Shown here: positions 15,063 through 22,827 of the stretch, piece by piece
Numbering within the stretch: the first letter of the stretch is position 1
How the letters are laid out: the number at the start of each line of letters is the position of its first letter
Virus record (IMG/VR): IMGVR_UViG_3300045425_000030
Span: 1 to 23,604 of that record
Direction: 5' to 3' (one strand)
DNA from: a virus
Length of the DNA: 23,604 bases
Notes under the pieces: model-generated
What the model was told of the DNA's origin: nothing
Database searches by the model: none
Seen by the model: only the letters and a program-made list of their open reading frames with translations
Program-made: the position numbers and the translations under genes

Positions 15063-15406
15063 TTTTTTTCCTCCAAGGTTACGTGTTGGTTGTACGAAAC
15101 GAGACGCAATAACTCGCGTGCCTCGCTGTACGACAGGACATCCTCCAACGCTTCTTTCGAATACGGTTGGCCCATGTTCTGCCATCCGGTTAGCACCGTC
15201 GCCAACGCCTCGACAGCATCGTCGAACAACTGATCGGTAGTTACCTCTTTGTCCTCAGTTAAGCGATCGAGAACGACAGCTATACGCCGCTGCCCTCTCA
15301 TCGATTGCGACTTAGCGTAAAACGTCGGACGCGACTCGGCAGGCTTGTCCTTGTCGCTCGCGAGAACGATAGGAAACTTCTGGTCTGGTTCTAAAAAGAC
15401 TGGCAT
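15050..15406 (-). CDS. Tail assembly chaperone (lambda gpG-like)
   Basis: A 118-residue protein lying between the major tail protein and the tape measure, the position of lambda gpG. The N-terminal half is beta (PIVLASDKDKPAESRPTFYA; RRIAVVLDRL) and the C-terminal half helical (DQLFDDAVEALATVLTGW; KEALEDVLSYSEARELLRLV), typical of tail chaperones. Near its end the codons GAG GAA AAA AAA AGT contain an A9 run, and the stop TAG comes three codons later. This is the classic place for a programmed -1 frameshift to make the longer GT form. The start overlaps the major tail protein stop as TAATG. Confidence 0.82.
   Translation of the reverse strand: MPVFLEPDQKFPIVLASDKDKPAESRPTFYAKSQSMRGQRRIAVVLDRLTEDKEVTTDQLFDDAVEALATVLTGWQNMGQPYSKEALEDVLSYSEARELLRLVSYNQHVTLEEKKSSG
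15061..15074 (-). other. Programmed -1 frameshift site
   Basis: On the minus strand GGAGG is followed by nine A residues and a G. In the gpG frame this reads GAG GAA AAA AAA AGT, giving the slippery heptamer A-AAA-AAA. Slipping back one base moves the ribosome to AAG TTC, which stays open for a further 113 codons. The GGAGG is a Shine-Dalgarno-like sequence very close to the slip site. Confidence 0.75.
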
Positions 15407-16356
15407 TAGACTGCTGCTGTAAAGGTTATCGTCGCATCAGTATCTACGGACGAAGCGTTTTGATTGCAGGCCCATTCAAGTTCGTCGGTGACGATCTTGT
15501 TTCGATTTCCTTCCGCGACCTTGATTAGCTGTGCTTTGGGAGCTGCGATTGTCAGTACTGCTGTTGTCGGACCATCCAGACCCCACGTAAGAGCTGCCTC
15601 GGTCATTGCGGTAAACTGCGTCCAACGATCCTGAGTTGCGATCTTTCTCATTTCAGGATTGCCAGTGACCTTGATATGTCGATCGACGATCATTGCTGCC
15701 TCGTACCCGTTCGCCGCTGCACACTCCCGCATTACAACCTCGTTACCTGCGTCTAGCGTAATGTTCTCCAAGCAGAGTGCTACGCCGTTCCAAGTCGTCG
15801 TAGAGTTGGCGTATCGCAACGGTAGAGCCGTTGGATACGTTGGCACGATGAGAGCAACGTCCGTTGGCGGCACCCAGACGCCGCTGTACTCAAATTCAAA
15901 GTATGCCATCTTGCCAGTTGGACAGACGAGTTTGAACGTGCCAGCACAACCGCTGAGCGACTTAAAGGGACCACTGCTCGCACCGTCAGGTCCGAGGTAC
16001 ACGCCAATGGTTAGCGTCTTCACGTTGCTGCCTGGTCCCTCGCTGCGAGGTGTAAATACTTGCCCGCTTTTAACCCAGCCGCAAGCTGGAAAAAACGTGT
16101 CGGCCCATGCTGGCTCCGTCGCGGTTCCGTCCCAGCCGCAATCAATCTTGAACGTCGCTTTTCCTTTGTATCCGCCAGGAACCGCTGCGATACCGCCAAA
16201 CGAGCCTTGGCCTTCGCGTGCTTCGCTCTCGATGTCCATTTCTATTTTAACGTCGTAGGCACAAAACGAAGCGTCAGCCGACGTTAAAGCGATCGCAGTG
16301 CCAGATGTGGTTTCAATCTTGGCCGCGAGAACCCGTGTTTTTAATAGTACTGGCAT
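15406..16356 (-). CDS. Major tail (tube) protein
   Basis: A 316-residue beta-rich protein starting MPVLLKTRVLAAKIETTSG with the T-G-T-A-I-A-L-T segment usual in phage major tail and capsid-associated proteins. Paired-strand motifs such as YKGKATFKIDCGWDG, KTLTIGVYLGPDG and KMAYFEFEYSGVW fit the tail-tube fold (lambda gpV/phage tail protein family). It lies directly before the G/GT chaperone and tape measure. A good Shine-Dalgarno (TAGGAAA) precedes the ATG. The gene is expected to be expressed at high level. The exact family was not checked by search, but order and fold pattern agree. Confidence 0.8.
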   Translation of the reverse strand: MPVLLKTRVLAAKIETTSGTAIALTSADASFCAYDVKIEMDIESEAREGQGSFGGIAAVPGGYKGKATFKIDCGWDGTATEPAWADTFFPACGWVKSGQVFTPRSEGPGSNVKTLTIGVYLGPDGASSGPFKSLSGCAGTFKLVCPTGKMAYFEFEYSGVWVPPTDVALIVPTYPTALPLRYANSTTTWNGVALCLENITLDAGNEVVMRECAAANGYEAAMIVDRHIKVTGNPEMRKIATQDRWTQFTAMTEAALTWGLDGPTTAVLTIAAPKAQLIKVAEGNRNKIVTDELEWACNQNASSVDTDATITFTAAV

Positions 16357-16366
16357 TTGGTTTTTC

Positions 16367-16966
16367 CTAGAGTGTTGGTTGGTTTCCGCTCAGTCCGCCG
16401 GACTGTCGTAAAAGCAAAAATCTAATTCTTCTCTGTATGCGCTTTGGTAACTCTTTTCGAATCAATGCGATTGTTTTTTCATAGACGCCGAGAGCGTCCA
16501 TAAACTCGCCTGGCCGTGGCCCCATTTGTTCATCGATTGGCAATCGCTTCGATCCTTTGCCGTGTGTACGTCGCTCAAAAACCTTGCCTCCCAGTCTTGC
16601 AACAATAAATGCTCTCGGCAAAAACGTTTTTCCCGCCTTGCCTTTTATGTGGCGATTCAACTGAACTGTCACGCCGCCTTTTGCCTTGCGCGGATTAAAG
16701 TATCTCAACGAGATACGGTTGCCCTGCTCTAGACTCATTGCTGCGGCGAGGCTGTCTCTTCTTGCTGTCGCAATTACTCGTACTGCTGACTTAATAGCCT
16801 TTAACGGCACCTCTCGACCAAGTTCCTTTTTAACTGCTTTAGCGACTTCCAATCGGGCTTTTTTCGCTGTCGAGTTAATGCCTACCGCAATCGCCGTTGG
16901 CATGTCTTCAATTATGTATGCAAGCTTTTTTTTGTACGCATCGGATTTACCAGTTACGTTTATCAC
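16367..16966 (-). CDS. Minor tail protein Z-like (tail completion)
   Basis: A 199-residue basic protein. It has a long N-terminal helical region (DMPTAIAVGINSTAKKARLE, then VAKAVKKELGREVPLKAIKS), followed by ISLRYFNPRKAKGGVTVQL and KTFLPRAFIVARLGGKVFER, which is the pattern of the prophage minor tail protein Z (GPZ) family. In lambda, gpZ is needed for a functional tail end that joins the head. The gene overlaps the upstream gene by 4 nt (ATGA). Its C-terminus is very basic. The order relative to the neighbouring completion gene is reversed compared with lambda. Confidence 0.82.
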   Translation of the reverse strand: MINVTGKSDAYKKKLAYIIEDMPTAIAVGINSTAKKARLEVAKAVKKELGREVPLKAIKSAVRVIATARRDSLAAAMSLEQGNRISLRYFNPRKAKGGVTVQLNRHIKGKAGKTFLPRAFIVARLGGKVFERRTHGKGSKRLPIDEQMGPRPGEFMDALGVYEKTIALIRKELPKRIQRRIRFLLLRQSGGLSGNQPTL

Positions 16967-17466
16967 GACCGCACCTCGTAAGGATCGTTCTCGCTCGTGC
17001 GATAGAGCACATTCAATTCGACAGTGACGCCGTTATGATTTGATTCGGAAACTGAAAACTGCTTTATGTTTCCAAAGTCGGCAAGAATCGCGTTGCCCTC
17101 CAAGCTATACCACGCACCCGGATCAGTCGCTTCCGTCGTTAGTGCTTTGATTATTTGCGAGCCACGTTCGTTCTGATCTATGTTGTATTCGTCCGCATCA
17201 AAATCAGAACTGCGTAGAAAGCAATCGATCTCAAACGTGACATCGTATGCAATCGCTGGCGGATTCCCTGGATAACTTGCCTCTTCGTTCTTGGTTGAGT
17301 CGCCTTGCTTCACGATGATTAACTTATCCTCTGGAGCGTATGCCTTACCCGTTCTGTCTGGCCGCGCAACATAGCAAACCGAAAACGAGTAATCGTTTTC
17401 CGTTGTAATTTGTTCTAGCCGTCGCACTATTTCCAATGCGATCAACTCAATGATTGATGTTGACAT
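16963..17466 (-). CDS. Putative tail terminator/completion protein
   Basis: A 167-residue protein with an N-terminal helix (IIELIALEIVRRLEQITTEN), then strands (YSFSVCYVARP, DKLIIVKQGDS, AYDVTFEIDCFLR) and a final strand ending VTVELNVLYRTSENDP. This helix-then-beta layout and its position between the neck gene and tail genes fit the lambda gpU-type tail terminator, although sequence similarity is not obvious. It overlaps the Z-like gene by 4 nt. Function is inferred from position and fold pattern. Confidence 0.65.
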   Translation of the reverse strand: MSTSIIELIALEIVRRLEQITTENDYSFSVCYVARPDRTGKAYAPEDKLIIVKQGDSTKNEEASYPGNPPAIAYDVTFEIDCFLRSSDFDADEYNIDQNERGSQIIKALTTEATDPGAWYSLEGNAILADFGNIKQFSVSESNHNGVTVELNVLYRTSENDPYEVRS

Positions 17467-17469
17467 AAG

Positions 17470-17820
17470 CTACTGAACCAACAATCGAACAAAGCCGTTT
17501 ACGTCACTGAGTATTCGAACGACAGAACGAACCTCTGGATTACCATCTGATTCAAGCGGGACTCTGATGCGATCCCGTCCTGTATCGATGTCAGTAACTA
17601 ACATGCCAAGAACAGCATCGTTAGTTACACGCACGATCATTGCTTGAGTCAGCACCTCGCCAATCTCTGCAATGATCGCTAGCGGATCTCGCACAACAGT
17701 TGCTTCGATCTCTTTGCCCGAGCCAATGCCGCCAGCAAAGTAAACCACTGTTTCGCCAAACTGCCGCAGGATGTTTGGTACGGAAGTTCGCTTAAAATGT
17801 TGTGCGAATCGTGTTGCCAT
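17470..17820 (-). CDS. Head-tail joining (neck) protein
   Basis: A 116-residue protein with an N-terminal helix (MATRFAQHFKRTSVPNILRQ) followed by beta strands (GETVVYFAGG, IEATVVRDP, RIRVPLESDG, EVRSVVRIL). Position immediately after the major capsid gene and before tail completion genes matches lambda gpFII-like connectors that join head to tail. The gap to the capsid gene is 3 nt, so it is co-transcribed. No diagnostic motif confirms the family, so the role rests on order and size. Confidence 0.68.
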   Translation of the reverse strand: MATRFAQHFKRTSVPNILRQFGETVVYFAGGIGSGKEIEATVVRDPLAIIAEIGEVLTQAMIVRVTNDAVLGMLVTDIDTGRDRIRVPLESDGNPEVRSVVRILSDVNGFVRLLVQ

Positions 17821-17823
17821 CGA

Positions 17824-18801
17824 TTAAGCAATCTTTAGCAGGTGACCAGCTTGAGCATACAAAACGATCTCGTCCACATCGTGACGCACTCGAACGATGT
17901 TGGCTCGAACTGTTTCGTCACGGTAGCTTTCGACCGCTCCGTCGATATTGCTGCCATCAGCCCCCCAATGGAACGATCGACCGATGCAAGGCTCGCGGAA
18001 ATCGTTGCCGACTGCCACCTTGCAAACCATTGCGTATGTACTCGACCATAGCTGAGCTGGCGTTGCCGTCTGCCCTTCCGCTGCCGAGTTGTAAGAACCA
18101 CCGGCAACGATGATGTAGTCGAGGTCGAACGCCTGAGCGAGCATGTCGATTGTGACATCGCTTACAAGGTTGCGATTACCGGCACCGCTTGACGCAATCC
18201 GATCAATCACTTGTGCAGTGTTACGCAAGTTGCGAAACACCTTGCGATTAATAACCAACGCGTTCGGCCACAAGCCCGAACCGTCATAGACCTTTTGCAC
18301 CGCTGACTCAACATTGGTCAACGGAACAGCAGACGCGATAGTTGCCCAAGGCGTACCGGATACGTCAGTCGTTAGACTAGCTCCTGTCCATGTAGTGGTG
18401 TTGAAAATTGCGTCAGCGACTCGCTTTTCGGCGTTTCGCAAAACAGCGTTGTATGCCCGACGAGTCGAGATAACTTCTGCGTCGAAATACTCCGCGTACA
18501 TCTTCGCTTCGCGATCGTCGATCGGCTCTTCCGCACCATGCTCTTCGCAAGCATAGGTAGACGTGTCGAACGTGAAATTTCCGCGTGCATAACCGCTGCC
18601 GGGAGCACGTTTCGTATCTCGTTGCTGGAGCAACTGAGCTAGCGGGATCTTACCGAATGTTCCCGCTTGGCTTGCAACGTCGACCGTTGGCATAACCTTA
18701 CGAGCGATGTAACCGGCTTTCTCTGCTTCCAGGTCGAACGCTTCAAAGCTTTCGGCTAGGTCTGGTCGAAGAGTGCTTAAACTCGAACTTGGACTTGGCA
18801 T
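17824..18801 (-). CDS. Major capsid protein (lambda gpE/HK97-fold family)
   Basis: A 325-residue protein starting MPSPSSSLSTLRPDLAESFE. It contains ARKVMPTVDVASQAGTFGKI, the YACEEHGAEEPIDDREAKMY segment (about residues 82-102), and ALVINRKVFRNLRNTAQVID, then ends VRVRHDVDEIVLYAQAGHL. These are the usual landmarks of the phage major capsid protein E-like family: an N-arm, an acidic mid-region and a C-terminal strand rich in basic and acidic residues. Order also fits: decoration protein upstream, neck protein downstream. A Shine-Dalgarno-like GGGGAAAAGAG precedes the ATG. A Rho-independent terminator lies just upstream, so part of its expression may start or be processed between 18802 and 18845. 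Confidence 0.88.
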   Translation of the reverse strand: MPSPSSSLSTLRPDLAESFEAFDLEAEKAGYIARKVMPTVDVASQAGTFGKIPLAQLLQQRDTKRAPGSGYARGNFTFDTSTYACEEHGAEEPIDDREAKMYAEYFDAEVISTRRAYNAVLRNAEKRVADAIFNTTTWTGASLTTDVSGTPWATIASAVPLTNVESAVQKVYDGSGLWPNALVINRKVFRNLRNTAQVIDRIASSGAGNRNLVSDVTIDMLAQAFDLDYIIVAGGSYNSAAEGQTATPAQLWSSTYAMVCKVAVGNDFREPCIGRSFHWGADGSNIDGAVESYRDETVRANIVRVRHDVDEIVLYAQAGHLLKIA

Positions 18802-18845
18802 TGCATAACTCTTTTCCCCGATGCAATACGATTTTGAAACATATT

Positions 18846-18886
18846 AAAAAGCCCCCCGGTTTCGATGGCCATCTCCACCGGGAAGC
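18846..18886 (-). terminator. Rho-independent terminator between decoration and capsid genes
   Basis: On the minus strand a 10-bp stem (GCTTCCCGGT with ACCGGGGGGC, two G-T wobbles) encloses a 21-nt loop centred on the palindrome GATGGCCATC, and is followed at once by TTTTTAA. It begins 14 nt after the decoration gene stop. Because the capsid gene lies downstream in the same direction, it probably works as a partial terminator or a processing/stability element. Confidence 0.8.
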
Positions 18887-18899
18887 ACATCGGGATCAA

Positions 18900-19280
18900 T
18901 TACGAAGCCGCTGTATCTCCATGTGCGCCATACAGAACTTCGATGATGTCGTTTTCGGCAGTTGCAGCTTCCAGAGCTGTGCCAACTTGGAAACCAGTTG
19001 CTTCGGCAGTGTCTTGGACCTTGCCGCCAGCTTCGGTGTACAGTGTTGCTCCGATTGCCAAAGCTTCCTTTGCAATCATCTTGTGAGTGCCTGACCCGCT
19101 GCGTAGCTTCACGGCAATCACGTCGCCTGATACTGCAGCGCGTGTGGCAGTGCCAATTTCCTTGTCGGTCAGTCCGGCAGCAGTGATTGTTCCACCACTA
19201 CCAAGAACAACACGAGCGTAAATAGGAATGGTTCCAGCAGCAGTGAACGCCTTCGTGTTTGTGTCAACGTATTGACTCAT
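18900..19280 (-). CDS. Head decoration/stabilising protein
   Basis: A 126-residue beta-rich protein: MSQYVDTNTKAFTAAGTIPI, ARVVLGSGGTITAAGLTDKE, GDVIAVKLRSGSG and KEALAIGATLYTEAGGKVQD. This matches the DUF2190-type or lambda gpD-like head decoration proteins, which trimerise on the capsid surface. It lies between the protease/scaffold gene and the major capsid gene, the position of lambda gene D. A clear Shine-Dalgarno (AAAGGT) precedes the ATG, and a strong terminator follows the stop, suggesting high, insulated expression. Confidence 0.8.
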   Translation of the reverse strand: MSQYVDTNTKAFTAAGTIPIYARVVLGSGGTITAAGLTDKEIGTATRAAVSGDVIAVKLRSGSGTHKMIAKEALAIGATLYTEAGGKVQDTAEATGFQVGTALEAATAENDIIEVLYGAHGDTAAS

Positions 19281-19330
19281 AATTATTTACCTTTCAAAAA
19301 CTTTGCGTGATGAATGTTCGAAACGACTAA

Positions 19331-19801
19331 CTAGCCGTTTACTTCTGCCAGCATTTGCTCACGCAATCCTGGATTTTCTTTGTTGACAAGCTGAGTTGCC
19401 TTTGCCCTTGGCATGCCAGTACTTACCTTGGCTTGAATCAAAGTCGACCAGCTTTGCTTTGCTGACTTACTAGGTTGCGATTTCGCTTGCGCAAGCGGAG
19501 CGACTCCCGACTTAGCTTTGGCAATCGGAGGCGAGACAGCGACAGGCTGAATCGGTTCCTCTGCCACTGGAGGTTCCATTGCGTCTGGCATCGCCATCGA
19601 AGCAAGTTGTGCTTCGAGTGCCGTAATTCGATCAGCAAGACTTTGATTGTCGATCATTACTTCGGCATAGGCTGCCTCTGCAACTTTCGGCATTGGCATT
19701 TCTTGCTCCATGCACTTAACGATGAACTCGGCTTTCGCCTTTGGATAAGCCGCTTTGATTTCTTTAATCGTTGCAGCGACTGTTGCTTGAGATTCTGACA
19801 T
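19331..19801 (-). CDS. Nested scaffold protein (lambda Nu3-like) from internal start
   Basis: The ATG at 19801 is in frame within the protease gene (its residue 204) and would give a 156-residue product beginning MSESQATVAATIKEIKAAYP. It has a strong Shine-Dalgarno, AAAGGA, 6-7 nt upstream, much better than expected inside a coding region. In lambda the scaffold Nu3 is made from exactly such an in-frame internal start in gene C. The product contains only the helical, Ala/Pro/Lys-rich scaffold part. Confidence 0.7.
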   Translation of the reverse strand: MSESQATVAATIKEIKAAYPKAKAEFIVKCMEQEMPMPKVAEAAYAEVMIDNQSLADRITALEAQLASMAMPDAMEPPVAEEPIQPVAVSPPIAKAKSGVAPLAQAKSQPSKSAKQSWSTLIQAKVSTGMPRAKATQLVNKENPGLREQMLAEVNG

Positions 19802-20410
19802 TGGATTTCCTTTTGTCGGTTCTCGGTTATCGCCACTAAGAACGGCACCAAACAGTGCCTGTACAATCCCATGCGGCATCGTCTTAACTTTTGCAAACAC
19901 CCGGCCCATTACGGGAGTCGGCGTTATTCGATTTACGAAACCATTTGCTAGTGCACTGGTCGCGTCCATAAATGTTTCTGTAGCCAGAATGCCTCGGATC
20001 TCGTCCGCACTCTTACCAGTTTTCGCTGAGTAAGCATTGACCATGTTGGTCGTCATGTCGCTTAGCAATAGCGAACGCTTAGCAAAATCAACATCGTCAC
20101 CCTCAAAACCCATGTAGGGTTTGTGAAGCATTAAATAGCCGTTGGGCGTAATCTCGACGTCATCAAATGCCATTGGAATGAATGACGAAATCGAGAACGC
20201 CGACGATGCAATCACGCATCGCTTAGGACCGGCATAAGCTTTGAGTGCGTCGTAGATTGCAAAGCCTTCGATAACAGAACCGCCCTCGCTGTGGATGCAG
20301 ACCTCGATTGGATCGAGTCCGTTTGGTGGCAGTTGCGATTTAACCCAGGACGAAGAAACTTGACCGTCTTCGCGTCCAACTTCGCCGTCAATTGTGATTC
20401 GTTTAAGCAT
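19331..20410 (-). CDS. ClpP-type head maturation protease with C-terminal scaffold (lambda gpC-like)
   Basis: A 359-residue protein. The N-terminal 190 residues form a ClpP/S49-like protease: VCIHSEGGSV at 37-46, the nucleophile region SAFSISSFIPMA with the likely catalytic Ser at 73, the NGYLMLHKP strand with likely catalytic His96, and TGKSADEIRG...ETFMDA, where an Asp would complete the site. The C-terminal part is helical and Ala/Lys/Gln-rich (KEIKAAYPKAKAEFIVK; LADRITALEAQLAS), like a scaffold. It digests scaffold and trims head proteins during assembly. The ATG overlaps the portal stop region by 8 nt and has a GGAGGT Shine-Dalgarno. An internal start at 19801 probably makes the scaffold alone. 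Confidence 0.88.
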   Translation of the reverse strand: MLKRITIDGEVGREDGQVSSSWVKSQLPPNGLDPIEVCIHSEGGSVIEGFAIYDALKAYAGPKRCVIASSAFSISSFIPMAFDDVEITPNGYLMLHKPYMGFEGDDVDFAKRSLLLSDMTTNMVNAYSAKTGKSADEIRGILATETFMDATSALANGFVNRITPTPVMGRVFAKVKTMPHGIVQALFGAVLSGDNREPTKGNPMSESQATVAATIKEIKAAYPKAKAEFIVKCMEQEMPMPKVAEAAYAEVMIDNQSLADRITALEAQLASMAMPDAMEPPVAEEPIQPVAVSPPIAKAKSGVAPLAQAKSQPSKSAKQSWSTLIQAKVSTGMPRAKATQLVNKENPGLREQMLAEVNG

Positions 20411-22460
20411 CGATTGGCACCTCCGCTAATGGCTCTTCAATCGGTTCATCGACTTGACCGTCGAGAGCGTCTTTGATGTATGCATCAATCTTTTGCGGCG
20501 GGACGTTTAGAGAGTCAAGTTCTAATCGTGCTCTTGTTTCGCTGATCGTTCCAGCAATCATCTCGGCAAGGATGTCATTGATTGCCTTGCGCGCGTTCTT
20601 AAAGTCGGATCGCTTAACGCCGAGCATTTCCGCATTAGCTTCCGTTGCCTGCTCCGGTATCGGATTGCCAGCCGCATCAACTGGCAATGCAGCCGTTGGA
20701 GCAGGCACGCCGTCCGCTGTGATTGTGCCTGGTTGGATCGGATCAATAATCGACGCAATTTGTTCTGGTGTCATCGTCGGGAACGCTGCGTTGATAACCG
20801 CAATGGCTGTTTCTTTAGGCATCGCACCAGTGCCGACTTGCGTTACCACGTCCATCAAGCTTGTCACTTGAGCACCATTTAGCGCCGTTGCCGCTACGTT
20901 GATCTGTGACGTTGGATCTGTACCGTCGCCAGCTGCCTGACCTTCCATCATCGCCGGATCCTGCAAGGCCAACGTCTGCCCCGCTGGCATCACCAACGGA
21001 ATCAAATCTCGCCAGGTTAGCGGAGGACTCAATGGGTTGGCCGCATTAAACTCGGCAGCCGTCTTAGCTGCGTTGTTGATCGCGTAAATGTTGTCGTCGA
21101 TGATTTCCTCGCTGACCTCTTCCCAATCGCTACCACGTGCACTGTGCAGCCGTCGCGGGCTTGTCAGTGCGTTGCGTAGCTGAGTCGCATCGCCTTCCGC
21201 ATCGGCAACCGGCTCGATATAGGACCACGTGGGAAGGTTCCAGTTGTGCGAGTAGACTTTAATCTTTGGCTTGTCATTCCAATTGCGCAAATCAAAATCC
21301 TCTGCGATCTCACGGGACAACCACCATTCGTAGGCTGGCTTGTGGAGTCTTCGAACTAAGTTGAGTTGATCGGCAACGAAACCCTTGCGAGCTTCGTCTA
21401 CCGCGCCACGCCAGCCAGAGAAATTTGTTTCGCTGCCGTCCATTAAAACTAGGCAAAGAGGCAAACCGAAGTTGACTCCAAGCACTTGCAGAATCAATTT
21501 GACTTGCTGAAAGTATTCGCTGTTCGGCACGTTGGGCGAAAAGCCTTGCAACTCTTCGCCAGGTTGACCCACAATCTCCATGCCAGGACTAACGCCCTCC
21601 AGTTGCCGAACGCCCGCCGCTGTCGTCTCTGTTGACGACTGACCGTATCCGCCAGTAGACGGCAGGTTAGGAGCAAGACCCATCTTGCGAAAAATCGCAA
21701 AGCACGACACAACTTGCTGCTGGACTAGCTTCGCAAAGTTGATGTCCTCGAGCATGCCAGCGTAAGAAAACACCGGAGCGATTTGAGAAACGCCGCGAGT
21801 CTGCAAAACTCGCTTTGGATTGTAGACGTGGAACACTTGCCGCCGGTTGTCGCTGTCGCGCACGTCAATTGGCGTCGAGTCGCCTTTGGTCGCGAACTTG
21901 TTCAATTCCTCTTGGACATGATATTGTAATCGCTTGCCGTACCTGTCCGTTGTGACGCCAAGAAACGTATCCGGTACGCTGCCTTTAGTTTGGATTGAAT
22001 GCGATTCGATAACTTGCAACGGTCCATCCTGCGTGCCTGCAATCACAATGTCGCCATCAATCGATTCGGCCCGAGCTGCGTAGCGTTCCATCTCGGCCCA
22101 TGTCGATTCGCCCGCAATGTCGCATAGATCGGGGTCGGTGGAATAGGCCATCCAACGATCCCAAAGCTCTGTATCTAGTCCCTTGTCGCCAGTCTTCGGA
22201 TCGAGCTTGAATCCGCTCTGCACGATGTTATCGACTCGACGATCGGCAAGGATACCAATTACCGCATCGTTGCGGTCCATGTCGCGGGCCTGCTCAACGT
22301 CTCGGTAGTATTGCGACTCTAGCCGATAGTGGTAGTCGGCACCTGAACCCTGCGGTGCGACGCCTTTTCGCTTGCGAACGAAGCGGCTCTCCCGACTCAT
22401 TTCATAGTCTGCTCGAATACCGTCGAACGTACTTTGAAGCGTTTTCTTTTTTGCAGCCAT
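20403..22460 (-). CDS. Portal protein (lambda gpB family)
   Basis: A 685-residue protein of the lambda-type phage portal family. The N-terminal region has YRDVEQARDMDRNDAVIGI and RVDNIVQSGFKLDPKTG, the classic segment in which a portal crown residue pattern is followed by GDIVIAGTQDG and QVIESHSIQ. Further on are RQVFHVYNPKRVLQTRGVSQ, PVFSYAGMLEDINFAKLVQQ and NFSGWRGAVDEARKGF, all usual landmarks. The C-terminal 120 residues are Pro/Ala/Glu-rich and variable. It forms the dodecameric DNA-entry ring. The start overlaps the upstream stop (TGATG) and sits in a hairpin that displays GGA over the Shine-Dalgarno, suggesting regulation by the phage CsrA. Confidence 0.92.
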   Translation of the reverse strand: MAAKKKTLQSTFDGIRADYEMSRESRFVRKRKGVAPQGSGADYHYRLESQYYRDVEQARDMDRNDAVIGILADRRVDNIVQSGFKLDPKTGDKGLDTELWDRWMAYSTDPDLCDIAGESTWAEMERYAARAESIDGDIVIAGTQDGPLQVIESHSIQTKGSVPDTFLGVTTDRYGKRLQYHVQEELNKFATKGDSTPIDVRDSDNRRQVFHVYNPKRVLQTRGVSQIAPVFSYAGMLEDINFAKLVQQQVVSCFAIFRKMGLAPNLPSTGGYGQSSTETTAAGVRQLEGVSPGMEIVGQPGEELQGFSPNVPNSEYFQQVKLILQVLGVNFGLPLCLVLMDGSETNFSGWRGAVDEARKGFVADQLNLVRRLHKPAYEWWLSREIAEDFDLRNWNDKPKIKVYSHNWNLPTWSYIEPVADAEGDATQLRNALTSPRRLHSARGSDWEEVSEEIIDDNIYAINNAAKTAAEFNAANPLSPPLTWRDLIPLVMPAGQTLALQDPAMMEGQAAGDGTDPTSQINVAATALNGAQVTSLMDVVTQVGTGAMPKETAIAVINAAFPTMTPEQIASIIDPIQPGTITADGVPAPTAALPVDAAGNPIPEQATEANAEMLGVKRSDFKNARKAINDILAEMIAGTISETRARLELDSLNVPPQKIDAYIKDALDGQVDEPIEEPLAEVPIDA

Positions 22461-22479
22461 CAGCGAAATCCTTCGCTGA
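22460..22479 (-). promoter_or_regulatory. Hairpin over the portal ribosome-binding site, candidate CsrA target
   Basis: A perfect 8-bp stem (TCAGCGAA with TTCGCTGA) closes a GGAT loop; the last paired base is the A of the portal ATG. The AAGGAU across stem and loop matches the ARGGAU core recognised by CsrA and is also the portal Shine-Dalgarno. A csrA gene is encoded further along the same phage. Binding is inferred. Confidence 0.65.
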
Positions 22480-22732
22480 CAGACAAGAACTTGACGTTGC
22501 TCGATACAGTCTGATTGAGTGCAACGAAGTTGCGAGCACGGTTGAGAAGGTTCTCAATTTGCGTCGTGCTGATTGCCATCGACGAGCCTTGGTCGGATTG
22601 GCTCTGTGGCGTCAAAATAAAATAGCGGACCGCAGCAGTAATAAACGCCTGAGCTTTTGAAACCGATGTCGATTGTTCAAAGTCGGCGTTGTCGAGGAGC
22701 GTATCGATGACCTCGTCAATGGTTGCTGGCAT
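22460..22732 (-). CDS. Small protein in the gpW position, upstream of portal
   Basis: A 90-residue protein with two helical stretches (TIDEVIDTLLDNADFEQSTS; TQIENLLNRARNFVALNQTV) and a middle AQAFITAAVRYFI segment. It lies directly before the portal gene, where lambda encodes gpW, a small head-completion protein. Sequence similarity to gpW is not evident, so that role is only positional. No good Shine-Dalgarno precedes the ATG. Its last codons form the hairpin that controls the portal start. The CRISPR array begins 96 bp upstream. Confidence 0.65.
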   Translation of the reverse strand: MPATIDEVIDTLLDNADFEQSTSVSKAQAFITAAVRYFILTPQSQSDQGSSMAISTTQIENLLNRARNFVALNQTVSSNVKFLSVSEGFR

Positions 22733-22827
22733 GCACCAAAGATAAAGTGCAGCCGCTCAGAATGTCAGTTGTTTTAAGCCTGTTCGTATAATCGGTTTTT
22801 CCGAATCGTCATGCTGATGGAAAGGCA

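Noticed and set aside
22735-22760. Possible promoter (CTGACA ... TATCTT, 18-bp gap) upstream of the gpW-position gene on the minus strand
   Set aside because: The -10 match is weak and would place the transcription start almost on the ATG; not strong enough to list as a feature.
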